A stretch of DNA of 64,000 nt from Adiantum capillus-veneris (Eukaryota > Streptophyta > Polypodiopsida > Polypodiales > Pteridaceae), in assembly GCA_014529385.2 (NCBI GenBank), contig CM043968.1, positions 3,132,001 to 3,196,000 on the forward strand. The letters run 5' to 3'. Under the pieces are notes generated by a model that saw only the letters and a list, made by a program, of their open reading frames with translations, was not told the DNA's origin and did no database searches. A program made the translations under genes and the position numbers. Of this stretch, positions 1 to 8,627 are shown one piece after another. Position 1 is the first letter of the stretch, and every line of letters starts with the position of its first letter.

Positions 1-690
1 CGATTGTCAACAATGAGACATGAAACTTGGTTGAATTGTAAGAATAAGTTTACACATGATGATTCCAAGCCTAAGTACAAGGCTAGATTGGTTGTGCTAA
101 GGGATTCAAGCAGCAAAAGGGAGTTGATTTTAACAAAATCTTCTAGCCCATGGTCAAGATGACTACACTGCCCACAGTGCTTGGCCTAGTAGCCATTGAG
201 GACATGGAGCTTGTCCAAATGGATGTGAAGACACTTTTTCTTCACATGGATCTTGAAGAGGATGTTTACATTAAGCAATCTAGAGGTTTTGAACAACCTA
301 GTAGGGAGGAGCTTGTATGCAAACTCAAGAAAGTTCTTTATGGACTAAAGGTTTGATGCTTTTATGCGATCAAAAGGTTTGATGCTTTTATGAGATCAAA
401 AATTTTTAGAGGATTCAAAAGGATCCTTGCTTGTATACAAAGAAACTCAATGATGGTTCTTTGGTCATTCTCATTTTATATGTAGATAACATGCTCATTG
501 CAGGAAAGTCCATTGAGGAGATTCCCAAATTGAAGCAAATGTTGAGAAAAAATTTTCTAATGAAGGATTCGGGTGAAGCAAATCATTTTTGTGGTATGCA
601 TTCCAAGAGAGATAGGAAAGAGGGAATTCTTGATTTGCCTCAAGGATCTTATATCCACAAGTTATTGCAGCATTTCAATAAATTTGTACT
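1..690 (+). pseudogene. Ty1/copia reverse transcriptase fragment
   Basis: Translated pieces match the copia RT: a K-P-K-Y-K-A-R-L-V block near 85, then 'VQMDVKT.FLHMDLEEDVYIKQ' near 215-285, 'CKLKKVLYGLK' near 315-350 and 'ILYVDNMLIAGKS' near 475-510. The last is the catalytic YVDD box with its final Asp changed to Asn. The reading is broken by frameshifts, one of them caused by a 26-bp tandem duplication around 350-401. The upstream part of RT lies outside the window. RNase H is absent, because similarity ends near 690 and the sequence switches to a minus-strand integrase. This is a dead fragment. Confidence 0.85.
350..401 (+). repeat. 26-bp tandem duplication inside copia RT
   Basis: The text GTTTGATGCTTTTATG is present twice at a 26-bp period (350 and 376), differing by one base in the following GCGATC/GAGATC. 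Because 26 is not a multiple of three, the duplication shifts the RT frame just after the 'LYGLK' motif. Confidence 0.85.
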
Positions 691-1668
691 CTTAGTATTA
701 AACAGAGGCAACAACATATCATATATATTTTATGATCTCAAATCTATCTCCTTTATATATGTTAACAAAGGCTGAAGTTCATCTTCCACATAAAAAAATA
801 CATCTTGGCCAATCAAGATAAACTTTGTTTGTAGATGATATAACCTCTAGCCTTTGATTTCTAGATCATAACCAACAAAAATAAATTTCACAACCTTATC
901 ACCTAACTTTTTGCTTTGTTGTTCACGTACCAAAGCAAAATCTGAGCAATAAAACACATGCAAACAAGTGACCAATATATGGCTTCTTGTCATTTCAAGA
1001 CTTATATGGAATAATAGACTGCAATGCTTTAGTGGGGCACCTATTTAGTACATACGTCACACACGACAACCTCAAACCAAAATGTAAAAGGCAAAGCTTG
1101 GTAGTTAACCATACATCTTTCCATCTCCGTAAGTGACCTACTTTTCCTCTCAGCAACACCATGTTGATGAGAGATATGCGACACTGTACAATGGTGTTTT
1201 ATCCAAGAGTTGCTAAAAATAGATTGAAATGTTTAGACATATACTCCACCCTTGAGTAGAATGGAGGACGTGCACAATAAATCCAATTACATTCTCATCC
1301 ATAAGAAAAAATTTGTTTGCTCATAAACACCATGAACTAATCCTTTAGTGGATAGAACCATGCATGCCTAGAGTAATCATCATTAAAATTGACAAAGTAT
1401 GAGTGATACCCAAAAGATGGAGTATGCATCAGACAACAAATGCCACCATGGAGAAGCTACAATTTGTAAGTACACAAACAATCCTTAGGAAATTTACAAC
1501 ACTGCATTTTGCACAAAAGAGAGTCTTCACAGACATGCATCAATGGTGCCTTGGGGAAACAAAGCAATCATATCAATTTTTTGCAAATGCGGAACACTTG
1601 CAAATTTGAATGACCAAAACATGCATGCCAAATCTTTGCGTTTGAGACAAAGTTTGACACAAGACTAA
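691..1668 (-). pseudogene. Ty1/copia GAG-pre-integrase and integrase fragment (inverted)
   Basis: Read on the minus strand from about 1660 downward, the sequence gives 'WHACFGHSN' (pre-integrase), 'CEDSLLCKMQ' (the C-x2-C-x-G-K motif), 'YFVNFNDDYSRHAWFYPLK' (integrase core), then an E-R-K-S-R-S-L-T-E-M block and the end of the integrase near 720. Several stops and frameshifts break it. In an intact copia, integrase precedes RT on the same strand. Here it lies on the opposite strand next to an RT fragment, so either an inversion or two unrelated insertions meet near 690-720. Confidence 0.75.
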
Positions 1669-1690
1669 CCATCATGGAGCCCAAGTTTAC

Positions 1691-2383
1691 TTGGACCCTA
1701 ACGAGGAGTATGCTATTTGCATTGATGACCATGGTATTAAGTTCGAAGAAGAGATTAGGGTGAACAAACAAGGAAAAATGTACATGGATAGAAATGGAAC
1801 TCAGTATGTACAAGTTAAAAACCCTGATGTGGTAGACAAATGGGGGTTAGAAGTAAACACCATAATCCCACATATGTCAGCAAAAGAAGGACCACCAACT
1901 TTAGAATTCGAGGGATACGATCAAGTAGATTTGAAGCCTTTGAAATGGCTCAGTACGGATAATCCTAGGATCGGAGTCTATTGTTGGGAGGATAGAAACA
2001 TAAAAGATCTTCTGTGGACTTTGCATGCCAAACCAGGACAACTAACGACTATGATGATCATGTATATCTTCAAGATCAAAGATAAGGGATCAACAGACCT
2101 ACCAACCTACCTGTTTAGGGATTGTTATACCAACAACTTTGTTATGATGACTCATGAGGAGGTAGAACAAACCAAATACCAAGGGTATTCCATAAGGGAT
2201 TGGATATTGGGACAAGGAATAGAAACAATTCCAAGAGATGAACACCATGAGAGATCATCTGAGAGTAATGTGAAGAAACTAGAAACCACCTCATTGCGTA
2301 GAAAACCGGGTGACACTAAGGCCAGTCCAGGGTTACATGAGTCACTATTTCCAACAGACTGGTTTGAAGGACTTGGAACATGA
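1691..2383 (+). pseudogene. Gypsy gag, N-terminal region
   Basis: This open stretch of about 230 codons precedes the capsid-like region of the gypsy element. It shows no recognised domain by eye. It contains a cluster of charged and aromatic residues ('VKNPDVVDKWGLEVN', 'YCWEDRNIKDLLW', 'TYLFRDCYTNNFV') and a basic, low-complexity end. The corresponding N-terminus of element A at 10950 has a comparable 'YRYLDD...VYTYGVDCQWRS' style but differs in sequence. The true start is lost, because the open stretch enters from sequence joined to the copia remnant. The assignment to gag rests on position. Confidence 0.55.
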
Positions 2384-2506
2384 CCAATTGCCTGGAGACC
2401 AAGAGTGGAACCAAATAGACGCGTCAGACCAGCTGATTTTCAGAAATAGGTCAGAAAATACAGTGGATTAGGGGATCCATACGACCACTTAGCAAGCTTT
2501 AAGCAA

Positions 2507-3268
2507 GTGCTAAGAGCAGAACGTATATTCGATTTCCATACTCAATTCGAGGGGTTTGGAATGAAATTAGAAAGAAAATCATTGACATGGTTCCAAAATA
2601 TTCCAACAATGTCAATCATGGACTTAAACACATTAGCTCAAGGATTTGTAGCTGCTTGTTCCAAAACGGGGATCAAACATAATACAGTAGCTCAAATCTA
2701 CAGCTTTAAACAGAAACATGGTGAGTCTGTTAGGGATTGTGCAACTCGAATGAAACAATACATTGCCAGATGCCCAGGGCTAGAGATGCCTGTAGAAGAA
2801 CGACTTGTATCCTTATTTCTAGAGGGACTGCTAAACAAAGAACTTCATGTTATACTCTATAGTAAAAAGCATACAACCTTAGAAGAGTGTGTGTCAGATG
2901 CTATTGACTTAGGAGACAATTGTAATATTTTCAATGAAGAAGATGTCCCTAAGAATAACCAAAGCAAGAAAAAAACATCTACTAAACCAACAAAGGTGGG
3001 AACGACTGCTGCAGCACCACTCTCAGCCATAGAAGATATGCTTAAAAGGATGAATGACATGATGAATAATATGTAAAAAGCACCTATGAGGGGACCAAGA
3101 CAAGGGATACCTCAACAAGGACCACCAATTAGGCCACAAAAATGGTGTGCAATCGAGGGTAAATGGACCAACCATGAGACCCACGAGTGCTACTTCAGAC
3201 CAAAGTATGATGAAAATGTTCAGTACGTGCCCATGAGGCCACAAAGACAACCCATATATAGATATTAG
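2507..3268 (+). pseudogene. Gypsy gag, capsid-like region
   Basis: The segment encodes a retrotransposon-gag-like stretch: 'FHTQFEGFGMKLERKSLTWFQNIP', then 'GIKHNTVAQIYSFKQKHGESVRDCATRMKQYIARCP' and 'LVSLFLEGLLNKELH'. It aligns directly with element A's gag near 11540-11900 ('THFATQFAGFGLTLEDDAATWF' style, 'GIAHNTVSQIHKFKQKEDESVR'). A stop at 3074-3076 interrupts the frame before 'KAPMRGPRQG' and 'KWCAIEGKWTNHETHECYF', the latter a variant zinc-binding motif shared with element A ('KWCEIERKWTNHTGEECYY'). Confidence 0.8.
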
Positions 3269-3599
3269 CCTAATATGGCCCAAGCTCAAAGACCACCAAT
3301 GGGTATGGAAAGACCTCAACCTGTGTTGGGACAACAACCTCCGTATCCAGGACATAATGCAGTGCTTGTAAAGTACATGTACTTCGAAGAATTCATAGAT
3401 GAACCAGCATTAGTACCTGTTACAAGGCTATGTAGAGCCTAGTCCATCTACAGTAATGGTAGAGGGAGATTGGTATAATTCACATCCACCACCAATGGAA
3501 GAAACCGTGACTTATGCTCCACCAGAGTTCGCACCAATGTATTATGTAGCTAATCAAGGCATCAGACCTCCCATGGTAAGACCCATGATTAAGCCAAGA

Positions 3600-4190
3600 A
3601 CATGAAACTATCATAACTATGGTACAGATGATCACTGGAAAAATGAATGTCCAGAGCCTGACAAAAACCTCAAGCCAGTTGAAGCCTATTGCATACAATG
3701 TTGCAAAAAGGGAGGACACTTTCCGAAAGATTGTCCAAAAAATCCTTTGAACAAGGGTAAAACTGTAGTAAATGTAGTCCAAGTGATACCTAGTAGCTCC
3801 TCAGAGAGTGAACAGATTGTTCCAATCAAGGTAATCACTAGAGACCATGCCAAGAAAAAGAAACACAACTCCTCTCATGATTCAGAAAATATGAAAGTTT
3901 CCTCTCAAAGAATCAAAAGGAGCAGAAGCAAAAGATATGAGGTGAGAAAACAAAAACAACGGGTTGAAATCGAGGAGAAAGCAAAAAAGCTATTCCAGGA
4001 AAAGTTGAAAGAAAATGGAAGTGAAATCAAGGAAACAACCATGAAATCTGGAGGATCCATTCTGGTTGATAAAATTTTTGAGCCTATTACTGCCGCCTTG
4101 GAAGCCTACCAAGCAAGACTTAAAGCATGCCAAAACATGGAAAACAAATGGATGTGGTGGCAGAACCCCACCTTGAAACAAAAGAACTAG
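3600..4190 (+). pseudogene. Gypsy gag, zinc knuckles and basic tail
   Basis: Near 3605-3650 a damaged knuckle reads 'NYGTDDHWKNECP'. Near 3690-3740 a second reads 'YCIQCCKKGGHFPKDCP', a CCHC variant with an extra residue before His. Nucleic-acid binding is the known role of such knuckles in Gag. The segment continues into a Lys/Arg-rich region ('RDHAKKKKHNSSHDSE', 'RSRSKRYEVRKQKQR') and a predicted helical stretch ending near 4190. Element A has the equivalent arrangement at 12640-13412. Confidence 0.7.
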
Positions 4191-4628
4191 CGCTTATAGT
4201 GCCTGACAGCGAAGATGCCTTAGACGGGATTCCATTCGTAGAGGAAGACTGGCGAGGACACTTATGGAAAAAAGTGAGAGAGATCAATGATGGGAGCCTA
4301 ACTCTAAAGTCAACTCCTATAGAGGAAGTCTGGTTTTCCATTGTACGGGGATTGCGGATCTGAAGCTTCAGGAATGTCGAAGCCATTGACCTTGAAAAAA
4401 ATTACCTTCTTACTTGGGAGATAACGAAGATGAATCCATAGTGCGTAAGACACTCAAGTAAAAAGAGCTAAACAGATCCTAGAAGTAGACAATATCCATT
4501 CAATCATGTCTACACCCATCCAATGCACTCTTACCTTGGGAGAACTGTTAAAACTCAGACCATACTTATGGAATGATCTATAGAAAACCCTAGAGAAGCT
4601 GGGGATAACGTGGCTAAACTTAAAAAAT

Positions 4629-5580
4629 TTGGGAAAATTGAAAAATAAAATGGACCACAAAGAGATTCGATCTGTTCCCATGAACAAAGTTAGAGAATAT
4701 TACGAAGGGGAAGAAGGAAACACCACCCTCCCAGTGAAATATAATGACATTGAAACCATGGCAATACTGGATAGTGGAGCAGGCATAGCCATAGCCACTA
4801 AAGCAGTATGGGAATCTCGGGGACAGCCAGCCACTAGCAGTATGGAAAATCCTGGGGACAACAAACTCGAATGAAATTGCAATTGGATGACGGATACATT
4901 GAGAGACCATTAGTGATGCTTGAAAAAGTGATAGTCAATTTCTGTGGAATTAAATATCAACACACTTTTGCCATAGTAGACTTTAGGAAAAAACTCAACT
5001 ATGAAATCATATTGGGAAGACCTTTCATGCAATAGGTACAACTTATCCAAGACTGGGGAAACAATTATCTGTACTTGAAGCAAGTGGGATCTATAACAAG
5101 AGTAAATCTAAATGATCACACTTATAGAGATGTCTTGAAAACACCCATACAGGAGTTTGATTCAGTCTCTTCGACTGAAACTAAGCTTCCATCCTAGTTA
5201 AACAAAGACACTCCTATTTGGATGTGTGCAGTTTCAAAAAATGGAAGCTTAAAACGAGAAGAATGTACTCTAGAAAGGAACTGCATAGACGAAGCCTACG
5301 TACCTGAACCCTTTCCACAGCATTTATTTGAACCATTCGAGTGGACTCAAATTTTAGCGACCATGGATGTATGTGTGAATACGTCTATGCCTACTTAATT
5401 TTGCAATGAGGATTGCTATGAAATAATTCCCATCCAAATGATTTCAATCCTCAACATCGAAGACGAAAATGAGGAACCCAAGGACTTAATGAAAGCTCAA
5501 CAAGTCTTTTCAAACCTCTACTACGATGCACCTGATGAGTTAGATGAACACTCAATTACCTTAGAAGACTCGGGGTAGGA
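4629..5580 (+). pseudogene. Gypsy aspartic protease and protease-RT linker
   Basis: The retropepsin active site is visible as 'MAILDSGAGIAIATKAVW' at about 4757-4810, preceded by 'NTTLPVKYNDIET'. The frame then shifts, and the rest of the protease follows in another frame: 'MKLQLDDGYIERPLVMLEKV', 'HTFAIVDF' and 'ILGRPFMQ', where a stop follows Gln near 5030. The region 5040-5580 aligns with 14420-14960 of element A, including 'DHTYRDVLKTPIQEFDS'. The protease would cleave the Gag-Pol polyprotein. It cannot be made here. Confidence 0.8.
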
Positions 5581-5590
5581 AAAAGAACAT

Positions 5591-7650
5591 ATGAGAGCTA
5601 AGCTACTCTTAAAAGGAGGGGAGGAAAAGGTTTTTGACTTTCCAAACCAAAAATCAAGAAGACAAAAAGGGTATAGACAGAAAAGAGACACCAGAATTGT
5701 GAAAACAAGACCTATGCCATCAGTCTCCAGTAGAACACAATTCCTGATGCAAATAGATGAAAATGATTGTGTCAATGACAAAATCACTGGCATATATCCT
5801 TCTAACAAAATATTAGAAATGTCTCAAACATCGAGAGAAACAAGGAAGGGTACTCAAGCAAACCCACAGGATAAAAAAACACTCATGACCCGAGTCGAGC
5901 GGAAAAAGAAATATCAAGAGTTGAAAAAATCTCTAAAGGAGATATACACGACCAAAATGGAAACCACGGAAGAGGAAGGTAAGGATGTGACGAGCGTTCC
6001 ATCCCATTACAAAAATTATACTCTCCAAGATAAAAAAATCATAGTCAAACAACCTGTTAGGGAACTACGAAAACAGGGCGAGTCTTATGAATGGCCCGAA
6101 AACACTAAAAAGATAGACTTTGCTAAACCAGGAGAAGAGCGTAGGCCTACTTACATTGCCAATGACCTAATAAAAGAAGAAGAAGAAGAAGAAGAAGAAG
6201 AAGAAGAAGAAGAAGAGCTTTTGCTAAGCTTGTTAAAGGAATACCGAGATATCTTCGCTTGGTCTTACAAGGATCTCAAGGGTGTTAATCCAGAAATCTG
6301 TCAACATACCATACCCATGAGAGATGATGCGAAACCAAGTAGACAAAGGCCATACACGTATAATGAAACATTTGCCAAGAAGATAAAAGAAGAGATTGAA
6401 AACCTAAAGGAAGACAAATTCATTTACCAAATTGAACACACAGATTGGGTGTCTCCAATTGTGGTAGTACCCAAGAAGAATGAAAAATTACGAGTGTGTG
6501 TTAATCTCAAAAAGGTGAATGCAGCTACTATTAGAGACAACTTTCCTCTTCCAATCACTGAGCATGTTTAGAACGAGTTGCAGAAAAAGAAGCTTATAGC
6601 TTCTTAGACGGCTTCTCGAGATACAATCAACTTTTGGTTGACTCAAAAGATCAGCATAAAACTGCTTTTGCAACAGAATGGGGTATTTTTTTCTATCGGG
6701 TTATGCCGTTTGGATTAACTAATGCTCCAACCACATTTCAAAGGTTGATGAGCCATGCTTTCAAAGAATATCTTAGGAAATTCTATGCGTACATTCATCA
6801 ATCCGCGCTGATCATTTTGAACACCTCAAAAAGGTATTCGAAAATTGTAGACTTTATAGGATTTGCTTAAATCCTGAAAAGTGCACATTCATGGGTAGAC
6901 AGAGAAAAATTATTGGACATATAGTGTCTAAAAACGGCATAGCTACTGATATTGAGAAAATTCGTGTCATTGCTGATTTGCCTAGACCAACAACAGTCAA
7001 GGGGGTACAAGCCTTCATGGGACATTGTGGATATTACAGACGGTTCATTTACATGTACGCTATAATTGCAAAACCCATTTATAACTTGATTACACACTTT
7101 GAGTGGGCCGAGGCATGTGAAGAATCCTTCATGAAGCTTAAGCAAGCTCTCACCTCAGCTCCAATATTGAAAGAACTAGATTGGAATAAGATATTCCACA
7201 TACATGTAGATGCTTCCAATTTTGCTATGGGTTCTATATTATCTCAACTAGGAGACGGAAAAATTGACTTTACTATTTCTTATGCTAGCTGACAATTGAA
7301 CATGGCGGAAAAGAATTACACCACCACCGGAAGGGAAGGATTAGGAATGATCTATGCCATTAAAAAGTATAGACATTACCTATTAGCCAACAAGTTTGTG
7401 TTCTTTGTGGACCACCAAGCTTTGTTGTATTTGGTTAACAAGCCATGCAGCAAAGGAAGAATAGTGAGATGGTTCATCATTCTTCTATAATTTGATTTCA
7501 CTGTGGTTGTAAAAAAGGGCACTACACATCAGCAAGCAGATCATTTTTCAAGGATTGTTTTAGGAGAATCACCTAAAGGGATAGACGACGATCTACTAGA
7601 TGCCTATTTATTCTCAGTGGAAATGATACCTCGATGGTCGGAAAACATTG
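5591..7650 (+). pseudogene. Gypsy reverse transcriptase and RNase H
   Basis: One frame runs from 5591 to 6571 with 'DIFAWSYKDLKGV', 'RQRPYTYNETFAKKIKEEIENL' and 'DWVSPIVVVPKKNEKLRVCVNLKKVNAAT'. A one-base loss near 6570 (HV then a stop) shifts the frame, and 'EAYSFLDGFSRYNQ', 'KTAFATEWGIFFYRVMPFGLTNAPTTFQRL' follow. The catalytic YxDD is replaced by 'YIHQS' near 6795, so the polymerase site is destroyed. The connection and RNase H run from 6891 ('GHIVSKNGIATD', 'GYYRRFI', 'FHIHVDASNFAMGSIL', 'KYRHYLLANKFVFFVDHQAL') with stops at 7290 and 7488, and end at the LTR junction at 7650. Confidence 0.88.
6175..6217 (+). repeat. GAA microsatellite encoding poly-Glu
   Basis: About 14 consecutive GAA codons lie in the gypsy pol frame just upstream of RT ('EEEEE' run before 'LLLSLLKEYRDIFAW'). 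The related minus-strand element at 62.6 kb has only 'ETEECVLKELLKEFRDIF' here, so the run is a local expansion. Confidence 0.9.
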
Positions 7651-7871
7651 TGTTGACCGCTGGGTCAACAACACAACATAACTCAAGTTTCGTACCAAAG
7701 TCTTATCTTTTGCGAGTTATGAAATGCTGCGGATTATGGCTATAAACGTCATTTGTAATGAGTAGTTATTCTAGTTTCAGGAGCCGGGGTGCAATGGCAC
7801 TTCCAGATTGTAAATACAAAGCCATTTGACCCTTTCAACCCCATTTTTGGTTAAACCTAAGGTAGCCTTAG

Positions 7872-7879
7872 TATATAAG
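7872..7879 (+). promoter_or_regulatory. TATA box of element A LTR
   Basis: TATATAAG lies 221 bases into the LTR and is conserved in the 3' LTR at 18407. Transcription would start about 30 bases downstream, near the AC-rich text at 7905-7915. It is the only good TATA match in the shared LTR part. Confidence 0.6.
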
Positions 7880-8120
7880 GTACCTAGGTCATTTTGTAAA
7901 GAAGACTTTTATCATAATCAAAACTTTAGCGCAGCCGTCTACTGTGTGTGAGAGAGAAAGAGAGTGAGCGTGAGCTTTATCCTCTCGCTACGCCCGGCTC
8001 GTTCAACACATTGGAGATCCGACTGCACCATTGCTGTAGGCTCGAGGAGAGCTACGTGACAACGCCAAGCATTCCACACGATACGAAGCGCACACGCCGA
8101 CGCATCTACGAGCTATTTGT

Positions 8121-8130
8121 GGCCGTAAGT
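8121..8130 (+). promoter_or_regulatory. Putative splice donor in element A LTR
   Basis: GGCC|GTAAGT matches the plant 5' splice-site consensus and is kept in the 3' LTR (near 18660). Element B's LTR has CAG|GTAAGA at the equivalent place. A plausible acceptor (CCCAG) lies six bases before the gag ATG at 10950. Splicing would remove the whole palindrome-rich leader from the Gag mRNA. The motif is seen; its use is inferred. Confidence 0.4.
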
Positions 8131-8244
8131 GTATCAAATGATGTCTGTTTTCTGTGTGCTAGTAGTCTATAGAATCGTGGCGACATAAGCTCCGCATAGG
8201 TACTCATAAATTTCAGTTTCGCGCACTTTCAAAATTCTGCTCTG

Positions 8245-8256
8245 TCATCCTACGCG
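8245..8256 (+). repeat. Palindrome half-site in element A LTR
   Basis: TCATCCTACGCG matches the left half and loop of the leader palindrome. It lies in the LTR about 120 bases after the splice donor. Element B likewise carries a partial copy of its own palindrome in its LTR after the donor. Confidence 0.6.
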
Positions 8257-8608
8257 TTTTCCACAGACGGGTTTAGAGTGAGGGTTTTGAGTGTAGAAGC
8301 GTAGGGACAGGTGTATCCTAGTGAGGGGATGGTGTTCCTTATGTTTCGTATGAATCTGGCATGATTAGGTGAGTTACCTTCCATATGTGTGTATGTGGCT
8401 AGGTGGTGTAGTTGAGAGCAGTGAGGTTCTTGATTGTGGTTTAGTTGGTCTTCTAGAGTGTTGTATGTGTAGGATGGTCTCAACTTGACAAGCTAAAGAG
8501 ATTTCCTCTGTGTGCCTATCGCGTCATCTGTGTCCTCGATTGACATTATGTTGATCTAGGTAGTGTTTGCATGCACTTCATGGGTGTGTGAGTCGCTTCC
8601 GTCCAACA

Positions 8609-8627
8609 TTGGCGCCGTTGCCAAGGA
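8609..8627 (+). promoter_or_regulatory. Primer binding site of element A
   Basis: TTGGCGCCGTTGCCAAGGA directly follows the LTR end. TGGCGCCGTTGCC is the start of the PBS commonly found in plant Tat/Athila-type gypsy elements and attributed to a tRNA 3' end ending in CCA (usually Asp). The last six bases differ from the common GGGGA form. It fixes the 5' LTR boundary at 8608. Confidence 0.75.

Larger units (their letters stand above)
1683..7650 (+). mobile_element. Degenerate Ty3/gypsy element lacking integrase and LTRs
   Basis: A gag-protease-RT-RNase H series lies in one orientation. RT motifs of the form 'SPIVVVPKKN..LRVCV' and 'MPFGLTNAPTTFQRL' are those of plant Ty3/gypsy, closest in style to the Tat/Athila group. 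Stops and frameshifts run throughout. The 5' end is cut at the inverted copia piece. The 3' end is cut at 7650, just after RNase H and at the point where the related minus-strand element at 60-62 kb enters integrase. The LTR of element A begins at the next base. No LTR of its own is visible. Confidence 0.85.
7651..8608 (+). mobile_element. 5' LTR of element A
   Basis: The LTR starts TGTTGACC and ends GTCCAACA, giving the terminal TGTTG/CAACA inverted repeat, and a PBS follows directly. Its first 559 bp recur at 18186-18744 with about 15 mismatches by eye, mostly C/T or G/A. It contains a TATA box and a consensus splice donor. It begins within two bases of the end of the gypsy RNase H region. 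A short inverted repeat GTTGACC/GGTCAAC lies at its left edge. Confidence 0.85.
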
